Assembly (NCBI GenBank): GCA_964632165.1
Contig: CAZWCZ010000005.1
Coordinates: 12,382 to 76,381 of the forward strand
Length of the DNA stretch: 64,000 nt
Reading direction: 5' to 3'
DNA from: SIG299 sp964632165
GTDB lineage: Bacteria; Bacillota; Clostridia; Lachnospirales; Lachnospiraceae
Made by a program: the position numbers and the translations under genes
Part shown: positions 43,698 to 52,945 of the stretch, piece by piece
Numbering within the stretch: position 1 is the stretch's first letter
Layout: the number at the start of each line of letters is the position of its first letter
Notes under the pieces: generated by a model
Told to the model about the DNA's origin: nothing
Database searches by the model: none
Seen by the model: the letters and a program-made list of their open reading frames with translations, nothing else

Positions 43698-44723
43698 TCA
43701 GCCTCCGTAATAGGTCTGCTTCAGGGTAAAAGCAAGACAATTATATTTTGCACTTTCTTCTAAAATTTTGCCAAGCCCGTTTACTACGGTATTTGCCGGG
43801 TCTTCCGTAATATGAACCGGAAGTTCCGTCTCTTTTTCGAATAATTGAGCAATTTTTTTGATATTTGCAGAGCCTCCGGTAATGTAGATCCCCGAGTCAA
43901 TAATGTCTGAGGAAATTTCCGGTGGAGTCTTTTCTAAAATGATCCTTACAGCATCCACAATGGAATGCAGACTTTCATTCATTGTCTCATATACAAATTC
44001 CGAATCGATCTCTGCCTCTGTCGGAAGTCCGGTCATGACATCCCGACCGTAAACTTTAATGGTTTCATGTTCCGGTTCAATGGCATATGCAAGCTTTTTC
44101 TTTATCACTTCTGCCGTCTTGTTCCCAATTACCAGATTGTATTTTTTTCGGACATTACTGATGATACTTTCATCGAATTTGTTTCCGCCGATGGTGACCA
44201 GTTTACTGAGAACGATCCCACCTAAAGACATAATGGAAATTTCGGTAGTATCTGCACCGATATCTACAACCATGACACCGCTTGCATTCATTACGTCAAG
44301 ACCGGCGCCAAGGGCATCTGCCACCGGTTTTTCAACTACACGGACTTTTTTGGGTTTTGCAATGGAATTTGCTGCCAGATCAAAAAATGCCCTTTTTTCT
44401 ACTTCGGTAATATCTGTCGGAGCGGCCACGATAATATCTGCGCCTGTTATCTTTCCACTCTTTTCAGAAATTTGCTTCAATGCATTGTTTAAAAGTGCGA
44501 GCATATTTGCAATATCTGCAATTACGCCGTTCTTTACCGGATATGTGACCAAAAAATTATCCGGAGCTTTTCCGAGCATCTCGAATGCCTCATCGCCAAT
44601 TGCCATAACTTCATTATTACATAAGGCAATGATATTTTTCTTATCGAAAATAACTCCCTCATGTTTCCTATATATTTTAATTGTACTTGTCCCAAAATCA
44701 ATACCAAACACTTTTGTATTCAT
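43698..44723 (-). CDS. mreB: MreB/Mbl actin-like rod-shape protein
   Basis: 341-residue actin-fold ATPase. FGIDFGTSTIKIY (phosphate 1), VVDIGADTTEISIMSLGGI (phosphate 2) and ITGGSANI (adenosine) are visible. AGGAGG fixes ATG 44723, shortening the open frame by 23 codons. The sequence departs from textbook MreB in places (for example DFGTSTIKIY rather than DLGTANTLVY), so it may be the Mbl-type paralogue. First gene of the shape block. Confidence 0.93.
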   Translation of the reverse strand: MNTKVFGIDFGTSTIKIYRKHEGVIFDKKNIIALCNNEVMAIGDEAFEMLGKAPDNFLVTYPVKNGVIADIANMLALLNNALKQISEKSGKITGADIIVAAPTDITEVEKRAFFDLAANSIAKPKKVRVVEKPVADALGAGLDVMNASGVMVVDIGADTTEISIMSLGGIVLSKLVTIGGNKFDESIISNVRKKYNLVIGNKTAEVIKKKLAYAIEPEHETIKVYGRDVMTGLPTEAEIDSEFVYETMNESLHSIVDAVRIILEKTPPEISSDIIDSGIYITGGSANIKKIAQLFEKETELPVHITEDPANTVVNGLGKILEESAKYNCLAFTLKQTYYGG

Positions 44724-44763
44724 GAATTGTTTCCTCCTGTTTTCCGGTTGTGCAATCGAGTTA

Positions 44764-44792
44764 AGTTTAACACTTTTGAGCACTGTTTTCAA
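44764..44792 (-). promoter_or_regulatory. Predicted promoter of the mreBCD block
   Basis: Minus strand TTGAAA (44787-44792), 17-base spacer, TAAACT (44764-44769). Moderate match. Confidence 0.5.
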
Positions 44793-44815
44793 TCAAATTC
44801 AAAAAAATAGTATCA

Positions 44816-45514
44816 CTAAAATTCGAGATATTTTTCACCACGCAGGCTGACATAGGAGTTTTGTCCGATGATAATGTGATCAATCAATAAAATTCCAAGT
44901 ATTTTTCCTGCATTGCAGATTCGTTCTGTTGCAAGTATATCTTCTTTGCTTGGTGTTGGGTCTCCGCTTGGATGGTTATGCAGTAAAATAACGGACACTC
45001 CGTTTTTGCGTAATGCAACAAGAAAAATTTCACGGGGATCGGCAATGGCGGACTGAATTGTCCCAATAGATAAGATTTCTTCTGACAGGATCCTGTTTTT
45101 GCTGTCGAGAACAAGCAGGATCAGACATTCTTTTTCACGAAATTTCAGATGTACATTATAATAGGACACAATATCATCAGGAGAAGAAATTTTTGATCCC
45201 AGAACCCTTTTCCCGCTTGCAAGCCTGCGGGCAAGTTCACAGACGCAGACAATCTGGATTGCTTTTACCGTACCAATTCCAGGAATCCGGGTCAGTTCAT
45301 CTATTCCCATGGAAAAAAGGGACTGAATCCCGTTTTCGCCGCATTTTTCCAAAAGGTGAAGGGCAATCTGGTCAACACGTTCTTCTTTTGTTCCGGTACG
45401 GATTATGACGGAAAGCAATTCCTTTTCCGACAACTTTTCCGCACCGGTAATCTGTACTTTTTCATAAGGCCGTTCTGATAACGGCAGCTGTTTCATTGTT
45501 TTTTTGCTTATCAT
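44816..45514 (-). CDS. radC: RadC/JAMM-domain protein
   Basis: 232 residues: helix-hairpin-helix region (LTRIPGIGTVKAIQI) and C-terminal JAMM metalloprotease-like domain with HNHPSGDPTPSKED. Historically a repair protein, but the real role is unsettled. AGAAGGATTC favours ATG 45514 (MISKKTMKQLPLSERP); upstream ATG and TTG codons in frame are less well placed. Sits just upstream of mreB as in many bacteria. Confidence 0.92.
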   Translation of the reverse strand: MISKKTMKQLPLSERPYEKVQITGAEKLSEKELLSVIIRTGTKEERVDQIALHLLEKCGENGIQSLFSMGIDELTRIPGIGTVKAIQIVCVCELARRLASGKRVLGSKISSPDDIVSYYNVHLKFREKECLILLVLDSKNRILSEEILSIGTIQSAIADPREIFLVALRKNGVSVILLHNHPSGDPTPSKEDILATERICNAGKILGILLIDHIIIGQNSYVSLRGEKYLEF

Positions 45515-45560
45515 GAATCCTTCTTTCCTCATCTCTCCCAAAAGAAGAACCCTCTCATTT

Positions 45561-46847
45561 TTACAGACGGATCAGCCCTGCCTCTTTCATTTTTTGTACT
45601 GACATCATAATACCGAATTTAGCATGATACCATGTCAGTCCCCCCTGGAAGTACACTGCATATGGCGGAGCAATTGGTCCGTCAGCAGATAATTCAATGG
45701 AAGAACCCTGTACAAAAGCTCCGGCTGCCATAATAACGTCAGAATGATATCCCGGCATTGCCCATGGTTCCGGAGTAACATGACTGTCTACCGGTGCTGC
45801 TGCCTGAATCCCCTGACAAAATGCAATGACTCCTTCCGGACTCTTTAACGTAACCGCCTGAATGATGTCATAACGAGGTTCTGTTCCGTTCGGAATAACC
45901 GGAAATCCCAGCCTTTCATAGATATTTGCAGCAAAAACAGCACCTTTCAGGGCACCTGCTACCACAGTCGGCGCCATAAACAATCCCTGGAAGAACTGCT
46001 GATTTAATCCAAGCGTTGCTCCCACTTCTTTGCCAAGTCCCGGAGCCGTCAGCCGATAAGCACACATGTCTACGTATTCTTCTTTTCCTACGATATATCC
46101 GCCGATAGGTGCAAGGCCGCCACCGGGATTTTTAATCAGTGAACCGACACATAAATCCGCTCCGACTTCCGTTGGTTCTATTGTCTGCACAAATTCCCCG
46201 TAGCAGTTATCTACCATGCAGATCACATCCGGTTTGATACTTTTCACAAAAGAAATGACTTTACCGATCTGTTCTACCGATAAAGTAGGTCTTGTCTGAT
46301 ATCCTTTGGAACGCTGAATGGTTACCAGTTTTGTTCTCTCGTTAATTGCAGCACGGATACCATCATAGTCAAAACCTCCGTCTGCTTTTAAGTCCACCTG
46401 TGCATAAGTGATCCCGAATTCCGCCAACGATCCCTTTGCTTCCTGGATGCCGATAACTCCTTCCAACGTATCGTATGGTTTTCCAACCGGAGAAAGGATT
46501 TCATCTCCCGGACGCAGATTAGCAGAAAGTGCAATTGTAAGAGCATGCGTTCCACATGTGAGCGAAGGCCGCACCAGAGCAGATTCCGCCTTAAAAATGT
46601 CTGCATAAACTGCTTCCAGGACATCCCGTCCCAAATCGTTATATCCATAACCGGTAGTTGCCGCAAAATGAATATCACTCAATCTGTTTTTTTGCATGGC
46701 AGAAATCACTTTCATCTGGTTATATTCCGCCACTGCATCAATTTCTTCAAAACGTTCGTTTAACTGTTCTTCAATTTTTGTGCAATATTGCAGCACATCA
46801 TTAGAAATGGATAAATCTTTATACATTGTCTGAATCTTCTGTAACAT
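45561..46847 (-). CDS. YnbB-type PLP enzyme (methionine gamma-lyase / 'aluminum resistance' family)
   Basis: 428-residue fold-type I pyridoxal-phosphate protein. Motifs: ATTGYGYNDLGRDVLE, SLTCGTHALTIALSANLRPGDE, MVDNCYGEF and GSLIKNPGGGLAPIGGYI, whose Lys is the likely PLP lysine. GGGGAG precedes ATG 46847. The substrate is unknown. Placement after miaA is conserved in Firmicutes (ynbB near hfq/glnR in Bacillus). Confidence 0.88.
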   Translation of the reverse strand: MLQKIQTMYKDLSISNDVLQYCTKIEEQLNERFEEIDAVAEYNQMKVISAMQKNRLSDIHFAATTGYGYNDLGRDVLEAVYADIFKAESALVRPSLTCGTHALTIALSANLRPGDEILSPVGKPYDTLEGVIGIQEAKGSLAEFGITYAQVDLKADGGFDYDGIRAAINERTKLVTIQRSKGYQTRPTLSVEQIGKVISFVKSIKPDVICMVDNCYGEFVQTIEPTEVGADLCVGSLIKNPGGGLAPIGGYIVGKEEYVDMCAYRLTAPGLGKEVGATLGLNQQFFQGLFMAPTVVAGALKGAVFAANIYERLGFPVIPNGTEPRYDIIQAVTLKSPEGVIAFCQGIQAAAPVDSHVTPEPWAMPGYHSDVIMAAGAFVQGSSIELSADGPIAPPYAVYFQGGLTWYHAKFGIMMSVQKMKEAGLIRL

Positions 46848-46897
46848 TTTACTCCCCTTTTCTGAACACACAATCCTAAAAAATCAGGCTGTTTCTA

Positions 46898-47842
46898 TCA
46901 TATAATTTCTTTTTGTTTTAATATACTGAGCATTTCATCTAATATTGCATCTTCATTCTGCTGAAATTGCTGTCGATCCAGAAAGATACTCTCTTTTTCA
47001 CGTTTAAACCACGTGATCTGTCGCTTTGCAAAATGTCGGGTGTCTCTTTTTAAGATATAGACGGCCTCCTCGTAGCTTAGTTCTCCTTGAAGATACGCAG
47101 CCATTTCTTTATATCCGAGTCCCTGCATGGAAACACAGTTCCGACTGATTCCCCGATCCAGTAATGCTTTAACTTCCTCTTCTAATCCCTCTGCCAGCAT
47201 TTGCTCCACGCGGGCGTCAATCCTTTCGTATAAACGACTCCGTTCATCATTTAAAACAAAATAAGCATACTGGTAAGGTGAAATTTTCTTTTGTTGTTCT
47301 TCGTTATGTTCTGATATCTTCTGTCCGCTTTTTTCGTAAAACTCCAATGCACGGATGACACGCTTTCGATTATTACAGTGAATGCTTTCTGCAGCTTTTT
47401 TGTCCACTTTCTCTAGCATTTTATGCAGATATTCATTTCCCTTTTCTTCTGCCAGCGATTCCAGAAAAACACGATACGATCTGTCGTCATCGTTTTCGGT
47501 AAAATCAATATCGTATAGCAATGCCTGAATATAAAATCCGGTGCCGCCGACAAGAATCGGGATCTTCCCCTTTGTATAGCAATCTTCACATGCCCTTTTG
47601 GCATATTCTGCAAAGAGTACCACATTAAATTCTTCTTCCGGCTCCAAAATGTCGATCAGATGATGAGGGATTTTTTCCATTTCTTCCGGACGGATTTTGG
47701 CTGTTCCGATGTTCATTGTCTTATACACCTGCATGGAATCGGCAGAAATGATTTCGCCGTTTATTGCTTTTGCAAGCGAAATCGACAGTTTCGTTTTTCC
47801 TACAGCAGTCGGTCCTGCAAGAATGATCAATGGTTTCTTCAT
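46898..47842 (-). CDS. miaA: tRNA dimethylallyltransferase MiaA
   Basis: Prenylates tRNA A37, the substrate later used by MiaB. P-loop GPTAVGKT (10-17), ADSMQVYKTMNIGTAK, LVGGTGFYIQALLY and the C-terminal RQITWFKRE. 314 residues. Follows mutL by four bases. Confidence 0.96.
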   Translation of the reverse strand: MKKPLIILAGPTAVGKTKLSISLAKAINGEIISADSMQVYKTMNIGTAKIRPEEMEKIPHHLIDILEPEEEFNVVLFAEYAKRACEDCYTKGKIPILVGGTGFYIQALLYDIDFTENDDDRSYRVFLESLAEEKGNEYLHKMLEKVDKKAAESIHCNNRKRVIRALEFYEKSGQKISEHNEEQQKKISPYQYAYFVLNDERSRLYERIDARVEQMLAEGLEEEVKALLDRGISRNCVSMQGLGYKEMAAYLQGELSYEEAVYILKRDTRHFAKRQITWFKREKESIFLDRQQFQQNEDAILDEMLSILKQKEII

Positions 47843-47846
47843 ATTT

Positions 47847-49793
47847 TTATATTACAATCCTTTTGAATTTTCTTTCCAGTTCATATTTTGACATTGAAAT
47901 CGTGGTAGGCCTGCCATGCGGACAATGATAAGGATTTTCCAGTGTCAGCATATCAGAAATAAGTTTCCTTGCTTCTTCTTCTGACATCCGATGATTTCCT
48001 TTGACTGCAGCTTTGCATGATAAAGACGCTACCTTTTCCAATATAAGATCAGAACTTTTGTATTCGCGTTCTGACAGCAATGTATTCAACACTTCTGATA
48101 AAAGTTCCTTACTGTCAACGCTGACAAAATACGCAGGCACTTCCGTAATTTTAAATTCCTGTCCTCCGAATTCCTCGATCACAAAACCCAGCCGGGAAAA
48201 AAGTTCCAGATTCTGTTTCAGACAATCCGTTTCTCTCGCAGTAAGAGAAACGATCATCGGCGGAAACAGGGTCTGCGTAATCTGTTCCTGATTTTCTTTC
48301 AGTCGTTTCATAGTTCTCTCAAACAGCACTTTTTCATGTGCCGCATGCTGATCAATGATAAACATCGCCTGATCCATTTCAATCAGCCAATATGTTGCAA
48401 ACAACTGTCCGATCAGTCGGAATTCTTTCCTGTTTTCCTTTGACAGCAGATTTGGTTCCGGTTCCAGCTGATGTTCTTTTGCTGCCGGAAGCTGCAGAGA
48501 AGGGATTTCTGTTTTCTGCACTGTTTCTGGTGCTGTTTTCTGTGTTGTGTCCGATACAAATTCCTGACGGGTTTTGGAAACAGCTTCCTGCTTTAACTCC
48601 GGTTTAACCGGCATGGAATCTGTCGTTAATGAAGGTTTTGACTGATATACCGGTTTTGCTTCTCGAATCTCTGAAGAAATCAATTCTTTTCTTCTTGTTT
48701 CGAAAGGTTCCGGTACTGAAATTTTCTGCTGCATTAATATCTGCTGTTTCTGTTCTTTTCTGTCCTCTCTTTCTGAAAGCGAAACGGGAACAATCATGTT
48801 TTTTCCGGACAGACCATCTTGTATCATCTGGTAAACAGCGTGATAAATTGCCTCATTATCCGCAAATCGAAGTTCCATTTTTGAAGGATGTACATTGACA
48901 TCAATAAACTCCGGCGGAACGGTAATATGAATCGCAGTAAATGGATATTTATGTCCCATCATGTAAGATTTATAAGCATCTTCTATGGCTTTTCCAACGA
49001 TGGCACACTTAATATATCTTCCATTGATAAAGTAATTCTCCTGTGTCCGGTTTCCTCTGGCAATAACCGGTTTGCCGATATATCCGGTCATGGAAATACC
49101 TTTTTCATCTTTTGGATAATTTACAGGAAGAACTGATGTAGTGATTTCACGTCCATAAATATGATAAATAATGTCTTTCAAAGAATTTCCGCCCGTTGTA
49201 TGAAGAAGAACTTTTCCGTGATTCATATATTTAAATGAAATATCCGGTCGTGATAATGCCATCCTCTCCATCAGTTCATTGATATATCCGCCCTCTGTCG
49301 CCGCACTTTTCAGAAACTTTTTTCTGGCAGGCGTGTTGTAAAACAAATTACGGACAAGAAATGTTGTTCCCTGAGGGCATCCCGCTTCTTCCATTGTTTT
49401 TTCTTTTCCGCCCTCTATTATATAACGCGATCCGGCAAAATTTTCTTTTGTTTTCGTAAGAAGTTCTACTTGTGCAACAGCAGCAATACTTGAAAGAGCT
49501 TCTCCGCGGAAGCCAAGACTCCCAACCGTCAGAAGATCCAGTGCTGAATGAATCTTACTCGTTGCGTGACGTAAAAATGCGGTAGGAATTTCTTCATAAG
49601 GAATACCGGAACCATTATCCGTGACACGAATCAAAGAAATACCACCTTCTTTTATCTCTACCGTAATGGCAGACGCTCCGGCATCTATTGCATTTTCTAC
49701 CAATTCTTTTGCTACAGAAGCAGGACGTTCCACTACTTCACCGGCAGCAATCTGATTAATTGTCTGTTGGTCTAATATATTTATTTTAGCCAT
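47847..49793 (-). CDS. mutL: DNA mismatch repair protein MutL
   Basis: 648 residues: GHKL ATPase domain (IAAGEVVERPASVAKELVENAIDAGA; RVTDNGSGIP; GFRGEALSSIAAV), a Pro/Glu/Lys-rich linker (about 340-450), and a C-terminal dimerisation domain with DQHAAHEKVLFE, the metal-dependent endonuclease motif of non-methyl-directed MutL, as expected where MutH is absent. Confidence 0.97.
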   Translation of the reverse strand: MAKINILDQQTINQIAAGEVVERPASVAKELVENAIDAGASAITVEIKEGGISLIRVTDNGSGIPYEEIPTAFLRHATSKIHSALDLLTVGSLGFRGEALSSIAAVAQVELLTKTKENFAGSRYIIEGGKEKTMEEAGCPQGTTFLVRNLFYNTPARKKFLKSAATEGGYINELMERMALSRPDISFKYMNHGKVLLHTTGGNSLKDIIYHIYGREITTSVLPVNYPKDEKGISMTGYIGKPVIARGNRTQENYFINGRYIKCAIVGKAIEDAYKSYMMGHKYPFTAIHITVPPEFIDVNVHPSKMELRFADNEAIYHAVYQMIQDGLSGKNMIVPVSLSEREDRKEQKQQILMQQKISVPEPFETRRKELISSEIREAKPVYQSKPSLTTDSMPVKPELKQEAVSKTRQEFVSDTTQKTAPETVQKTEIPSLQLPAAKEHQLEPEPNLLSKENRKEFRLIGQLFATYWLIEMDQAMFIIDQHAAHEKVLFERTMKRLKENQEQITQTLFPPMIVSLTARETDCLKQNLELFSRLGFVIEEFGGQEFKITEVPAYFVSVDSKELLSEVLNTLLSEREYKSSDLILEKVASLSCKAAVKGNHRMSEEEARKLISDMLTLENPYHCPHGRPTTISMSKYELERKFKRIVI

Positions 49794-49823
49794 AGGTTCT
49801 CCTTATTTCCGGCACATGGCAGG

Positions 49824-52445
49824 TTACTTTATTTTTTGTTGCAGCTGATATAACTTATTTAATGCTTCTAACGGTGTCAATGCGGAAATATCAATGGAAC
49901 GTATCTCTTCTATGACCTCCGGATACTCCGGTACGTCAAACATACTCAGCTGGCCTTCCGTTTCCTTTTTTTTGAAATGAGACGGTTTCTTTTCTGCAAA
50001 AGTAGTTTTCCGGATAGTGATATCATGATCCGTCAGCTGATCTGATATTTCTTTTGCACGCTGTAATACCGCTTCCGGCACGCCTGCAAGGCGGGCCACC
50101 TGGATTCCGTAACTTTTGTCTGCACCGCCCTTTTGAATCTTTCTGAGAAAAATAATATTTTCTCCCTGTTCTTTTACGGCAATACAATAGTTATTGACAC
50201 CGGGAAGTCTGCCTTCCAACTCCGTCAGTTCGTGATAATGTGTCGCAAACAAAGCCTTTGCACCAAGTTTTTTTGCATCTGCAATATGTTCTACTACCGC
50301 CCATGCAATACTGAGTCCGTCATAAGTACTTGTGCCTCTTCCGATTTCATCCAGAATCAGAAGACTGTTTTTTGTTGCATTTCTTAAAATATTGGCAACC
50401 TCTGTCATTTCCACCATAAATGTACTTTGACCGGAAGCCAGATCATCACTGGCACCTACTCTTGTAAAAATACGGTCTGCGATTCCTATTTGTGCACTGT
50501 CTGCCGGAACAAAGCTTCCAATCTGTGCCATCAGTACGATCAATGCCGTCTGACGCATATACGTAGACTTTCCTGCCATATTTGGCCCGGTAATAATAGA
50601 AATTCTTTTTTCGGAATTGTTCAATAGCGTATCATTTTCCACAAACATATCATCCGGGATCATCTGTTCAACCACCGGGTGGCGTCCGCCCTTTATGGAA
50701 ATTTCTCCGTCTGTATTGATTTTGGGACGAACATAATTGTTTCTTTCCGCTACAAATGCTAACGACGCAAATGCATCTGTCTTTGCTACTGCTTTTGCCG
50801 TTTTCTGTATGCGCAGTACTTCTTGTGCAATCCGCTCCCTAATTTCAGTAAACAGATCATATTCCAGTGAAAACAGCCTGTCTTCCGAACCAAGGATATC
50901 TTCTTCCATCTTTTTTAATTCCGGAGTTGTGTAGCGCTCTGCATTACTCAGTGTCTGTTTTCGGATCCAGGTTTCCGGCACCAGATCTTTATAAGAATTG
51001 GTCACTTCGAGATAATAACCAAACACGCGGTTAAACTTGATCTTTAAGTTTTTGATCCCGGTATGTTCTCTTTCTTCCTGTTCCAAAGCCGCAAGCCAGT
51101 TTTTCCCATCTGTTTTTGCATGTCTCAGACGGTCTACTTCTTCATTATAACCGCTTTTTATAATACCGCCTTCTTTGATGGTCAGAGGCGGATCATCTTC
51201 TATCGAAGCAGAAATCAGTTCTTCCAGATCCTGAAGGCTGTCCATATCCTGATAAATGCTCTTCCATTCCGATGTTTCCAGTTCTGATAAAAGCAGTCGG
51301 ATATGCGGAAGCATCTGCAATGAATTTTTTAGAGCGATCAGATCTCTTGGATTTGCTGATTTGTAACTTACTTTTCCCATCAGGCGCTCCAAGTCATACA
51401 CGGCATCCAGATACTCCCTGAGTTCTTCCCGCGTGATAACACTCTTGTTTAATTCTTCGACTGCATCCAGACGATCTTCGATATCCTGCTTGTAGATCAG
51501 TGGCTGTTCAATAAAATTTCGGAGCATCCTGGCCCCCATGGCAGTCTTGGTTTTATCCAAAACCCATAAAAGTGACCCTCGTTTCTGCTTTTCACGTAAA
51601 GTTTCCGTCAGTTCCAGATTTCTTCTGGTAGAGCTGTCAATCACCATATATTTTCCCGTAGAATAAGGAATCAAACGGGTAATGTGACTCAGTGAATTTT
51701 TTTGTGTTTCGTACAAATAACGCAGAACTGCTCCGGCAGCAAGTGTGCCGGTTCCATATTCTTTTAATCCGAGTCCTGAGATCGTTCCAACCTTAAAATG
51801 CTCTTTTAACTGATTGCAGCAAGTGTCTTCATCAAAATACCATTCTTCCAAAAGATGATCCGAAATTCCGAGACGTTCCCGTAAATCGCCCAGATCCAGT
51901 CCGCTTATTGGAAGTGCCGGATGATAAACAAGCTCAGACGGCATAAATTTCATGATCTCATCCTGTGCCTGTCGAAGTTCTTTTACCTGGGTTACATAAT
52001 AATCACCGGTCGTAACATCCACTGCAGAAATTCCATAAATCCCCTCCATGTAACAAATGCACATCAGATAATTGTTTTTCCCTTCATCCAGCATCTGTGT
52101 ATTTGTATTGGTTCCCGGTGTTACAATACGTACAACTTCCCTTTTTACAATTCCTTTTGCGGTTTTTGGATCTTCCACCTGTTCGCATATGGCAACGCGG
52201 TATCCTTTATTTACAAGACGCGTCAGATAAGTTTCTGCTGCATGATACGGAACCCCGCACATCGGGGCGCGTTCTTCCTGCCCGCAGCTTTTTCCGGTCA
52301 AAGTAAGTTCCAGTTCTTTAGAAACGGTTACTGCATCCTCAAAAAACATTTCATAGAAGTCTCCAAGACGATAAAATAAGATACAGTCTTCATACTTCTT
52401 TTTTGTTTCCAAATATTGTATCATCATTGGCGTAAATTCTGCCAT
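49824..52445 (-). CDS. mutS: DNA mismatch repair protein MutS
   Basis: 873 residues. Mismatch-reading motif near the N-terminus (LFYRLGDFYEMFFEDA, the Phe-x-Glu), clamp and lever domains, and ATPase with TGPNMAGKSTYMRQ (Walker A), LLILDEIGRGTSTYDGLSIAWAV (Walker B, signature) and FATHYHEL. A C-terminal LSMF peptide (QLSMFDVP) resembles the beta-clamp-binding motif. Confidence 0.98.
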   Translation of the reverse strand: MAEFTPMMIQYLETKKKYEDCILFYRLGDFYEMFFEDAVTVSKELELTLTGKSCGQEERAPMCGVPYHAAETYLTRLVNKGYRVAICEQVEDPKTAKGIVKREVVRIVTPGTNTNTQMLDEGKNNYLMCICYMEGIYGISAVDVTTGDYYVTQVKELRQAQDEIMKFMPSELVYHPALPISGLDLGDLRERLGISDHLLEEWYFDEDTCCNQLKEHFKVGTISGLGLKEYGTGTLAAGAVLRYLYETQKNSLSHITRLIPYSTGKYMVIDSSTRRNLELTETLREKQKRGSLLWVLDKTKTAMGARMLRNFIEQPLIYKQDIEDRLDAVEELNKSVITREELREYLDAVYDLERLMGKVSYKSANPRDLIALKNSLQMLPHIRLLLSELETSEWKSIYQDMDSLQDLEELISASIEDDPPLTIKEGGIIKSGYNEEVDRLRHAKTDGKNWLAALEQEEREHTGIKNLKIKFNRVFGYYLEVTNSYKDLVPETWIRKQTLSNAERYTTPELKKMEEDILGSEDRLFSLEYDLFTEIRERIAQEVLRIQKTAKAVAKTDAFASLAFVAERNNYVRPKINTDGEISIKGGRHPVVEQMIPDDMFVENDTLLNNSEKRISIITGPNMAGKSTYMRQTALIVLMAQIGSFVPADSAQIGIADRIFTRVGASDDLASGQSTFMVEMTEVANILRNATKNSLLILDEIGRGTSTYDGLSIAWAVVEHIADAKKLGAKALFATHYHELTELEGRLPGVNNYCIAVKEQGENIIFLRKIQKGGADKSYGIQVARLAGVPEAVLQRAKEISDQLTDHDITIRKTTFAEKKPSHFKKKETEGQLSMFDVPEYPEVIEEIRSIDISALTPLEALNKLYQLQQKIK

Positions 52446-52465
52446 TGCTTTTTCCTCTGCTTTCT

Positions 52466-52945
52466 TTAACTTTCCATTATATCATGATCTTCATCCAGTT
52501 CATCGGCATCTGCTGCTGTCGTTGCAAGATAGTCACATCTCTCATTTTCAGGATGTCCGTTGTGGCCCTTTACCCAACAGAACTCTACTTTGTGCGGCTG
52601 CATTGCCGACAAAAGACGTTTCCAAAGATCCACATTCTTTACCGGGTCGTTCTTCCCACGTTTCCATCCTTTTTTTATCCATCCGTCAATCCACCCTTCA
52701 TTAAATGCTTTTACAAGATACTGGGAATCGGAATATACCGTTACCGTGCATGGACGGATCAGATGCTCCAGTCCGACAATGGCCGCCATTAGTTCCATGC
52801 GATTATTTGTCGTCATTCGATATCCTCCGGAGTATTCCCGTATATGTTCCGTTCCGGTATTGTCAATATATTTGAGAATGGTCCCATACCCTCCGGGTCC
52901 CGGGTTTCCTCGTGCCGATCCATCCGTATACATTATTACGTTCAT
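52466..52945 (-). CDS. rnhA: Ribonuclease HI
   Basis: 159 residues. YTDGSARGNPGPGGYG (catalytic Asp), MELMAAI (Glu), VYSDSQYLV (Asp) and ERCDYLA (Asp) complete the DEDD set; the basic protrusion (WIKKGWKRGKNDPVKN) is present. Cleaves RNA in RNA-DNA hybrids. Starts directly after the MutS-like gene and 20 bases before mutS. An unrelated RNase HII gene lies at 61129. Confidence 0.96.
   Translation of the reverse strand: MNVIMYTDGSARGNPGPGGYGTILKYIDNTGTEHIREYSGGYRMTTNNRMELMAAIVGLEHLIRPCTVTVYSDSQYLVKAFNEGWIDGWIKKGWKRGKNDPVKNVDLWKRLLSAMQPHKVEFCWVKGHNGHPENERCDYLATTAADADELDEDHDIMES

Noticed and set aside
51921..52379. 152-codon plus-strand frame opposite mutS
   Set aside because: Shadow of the conserved mutS coding sequence.
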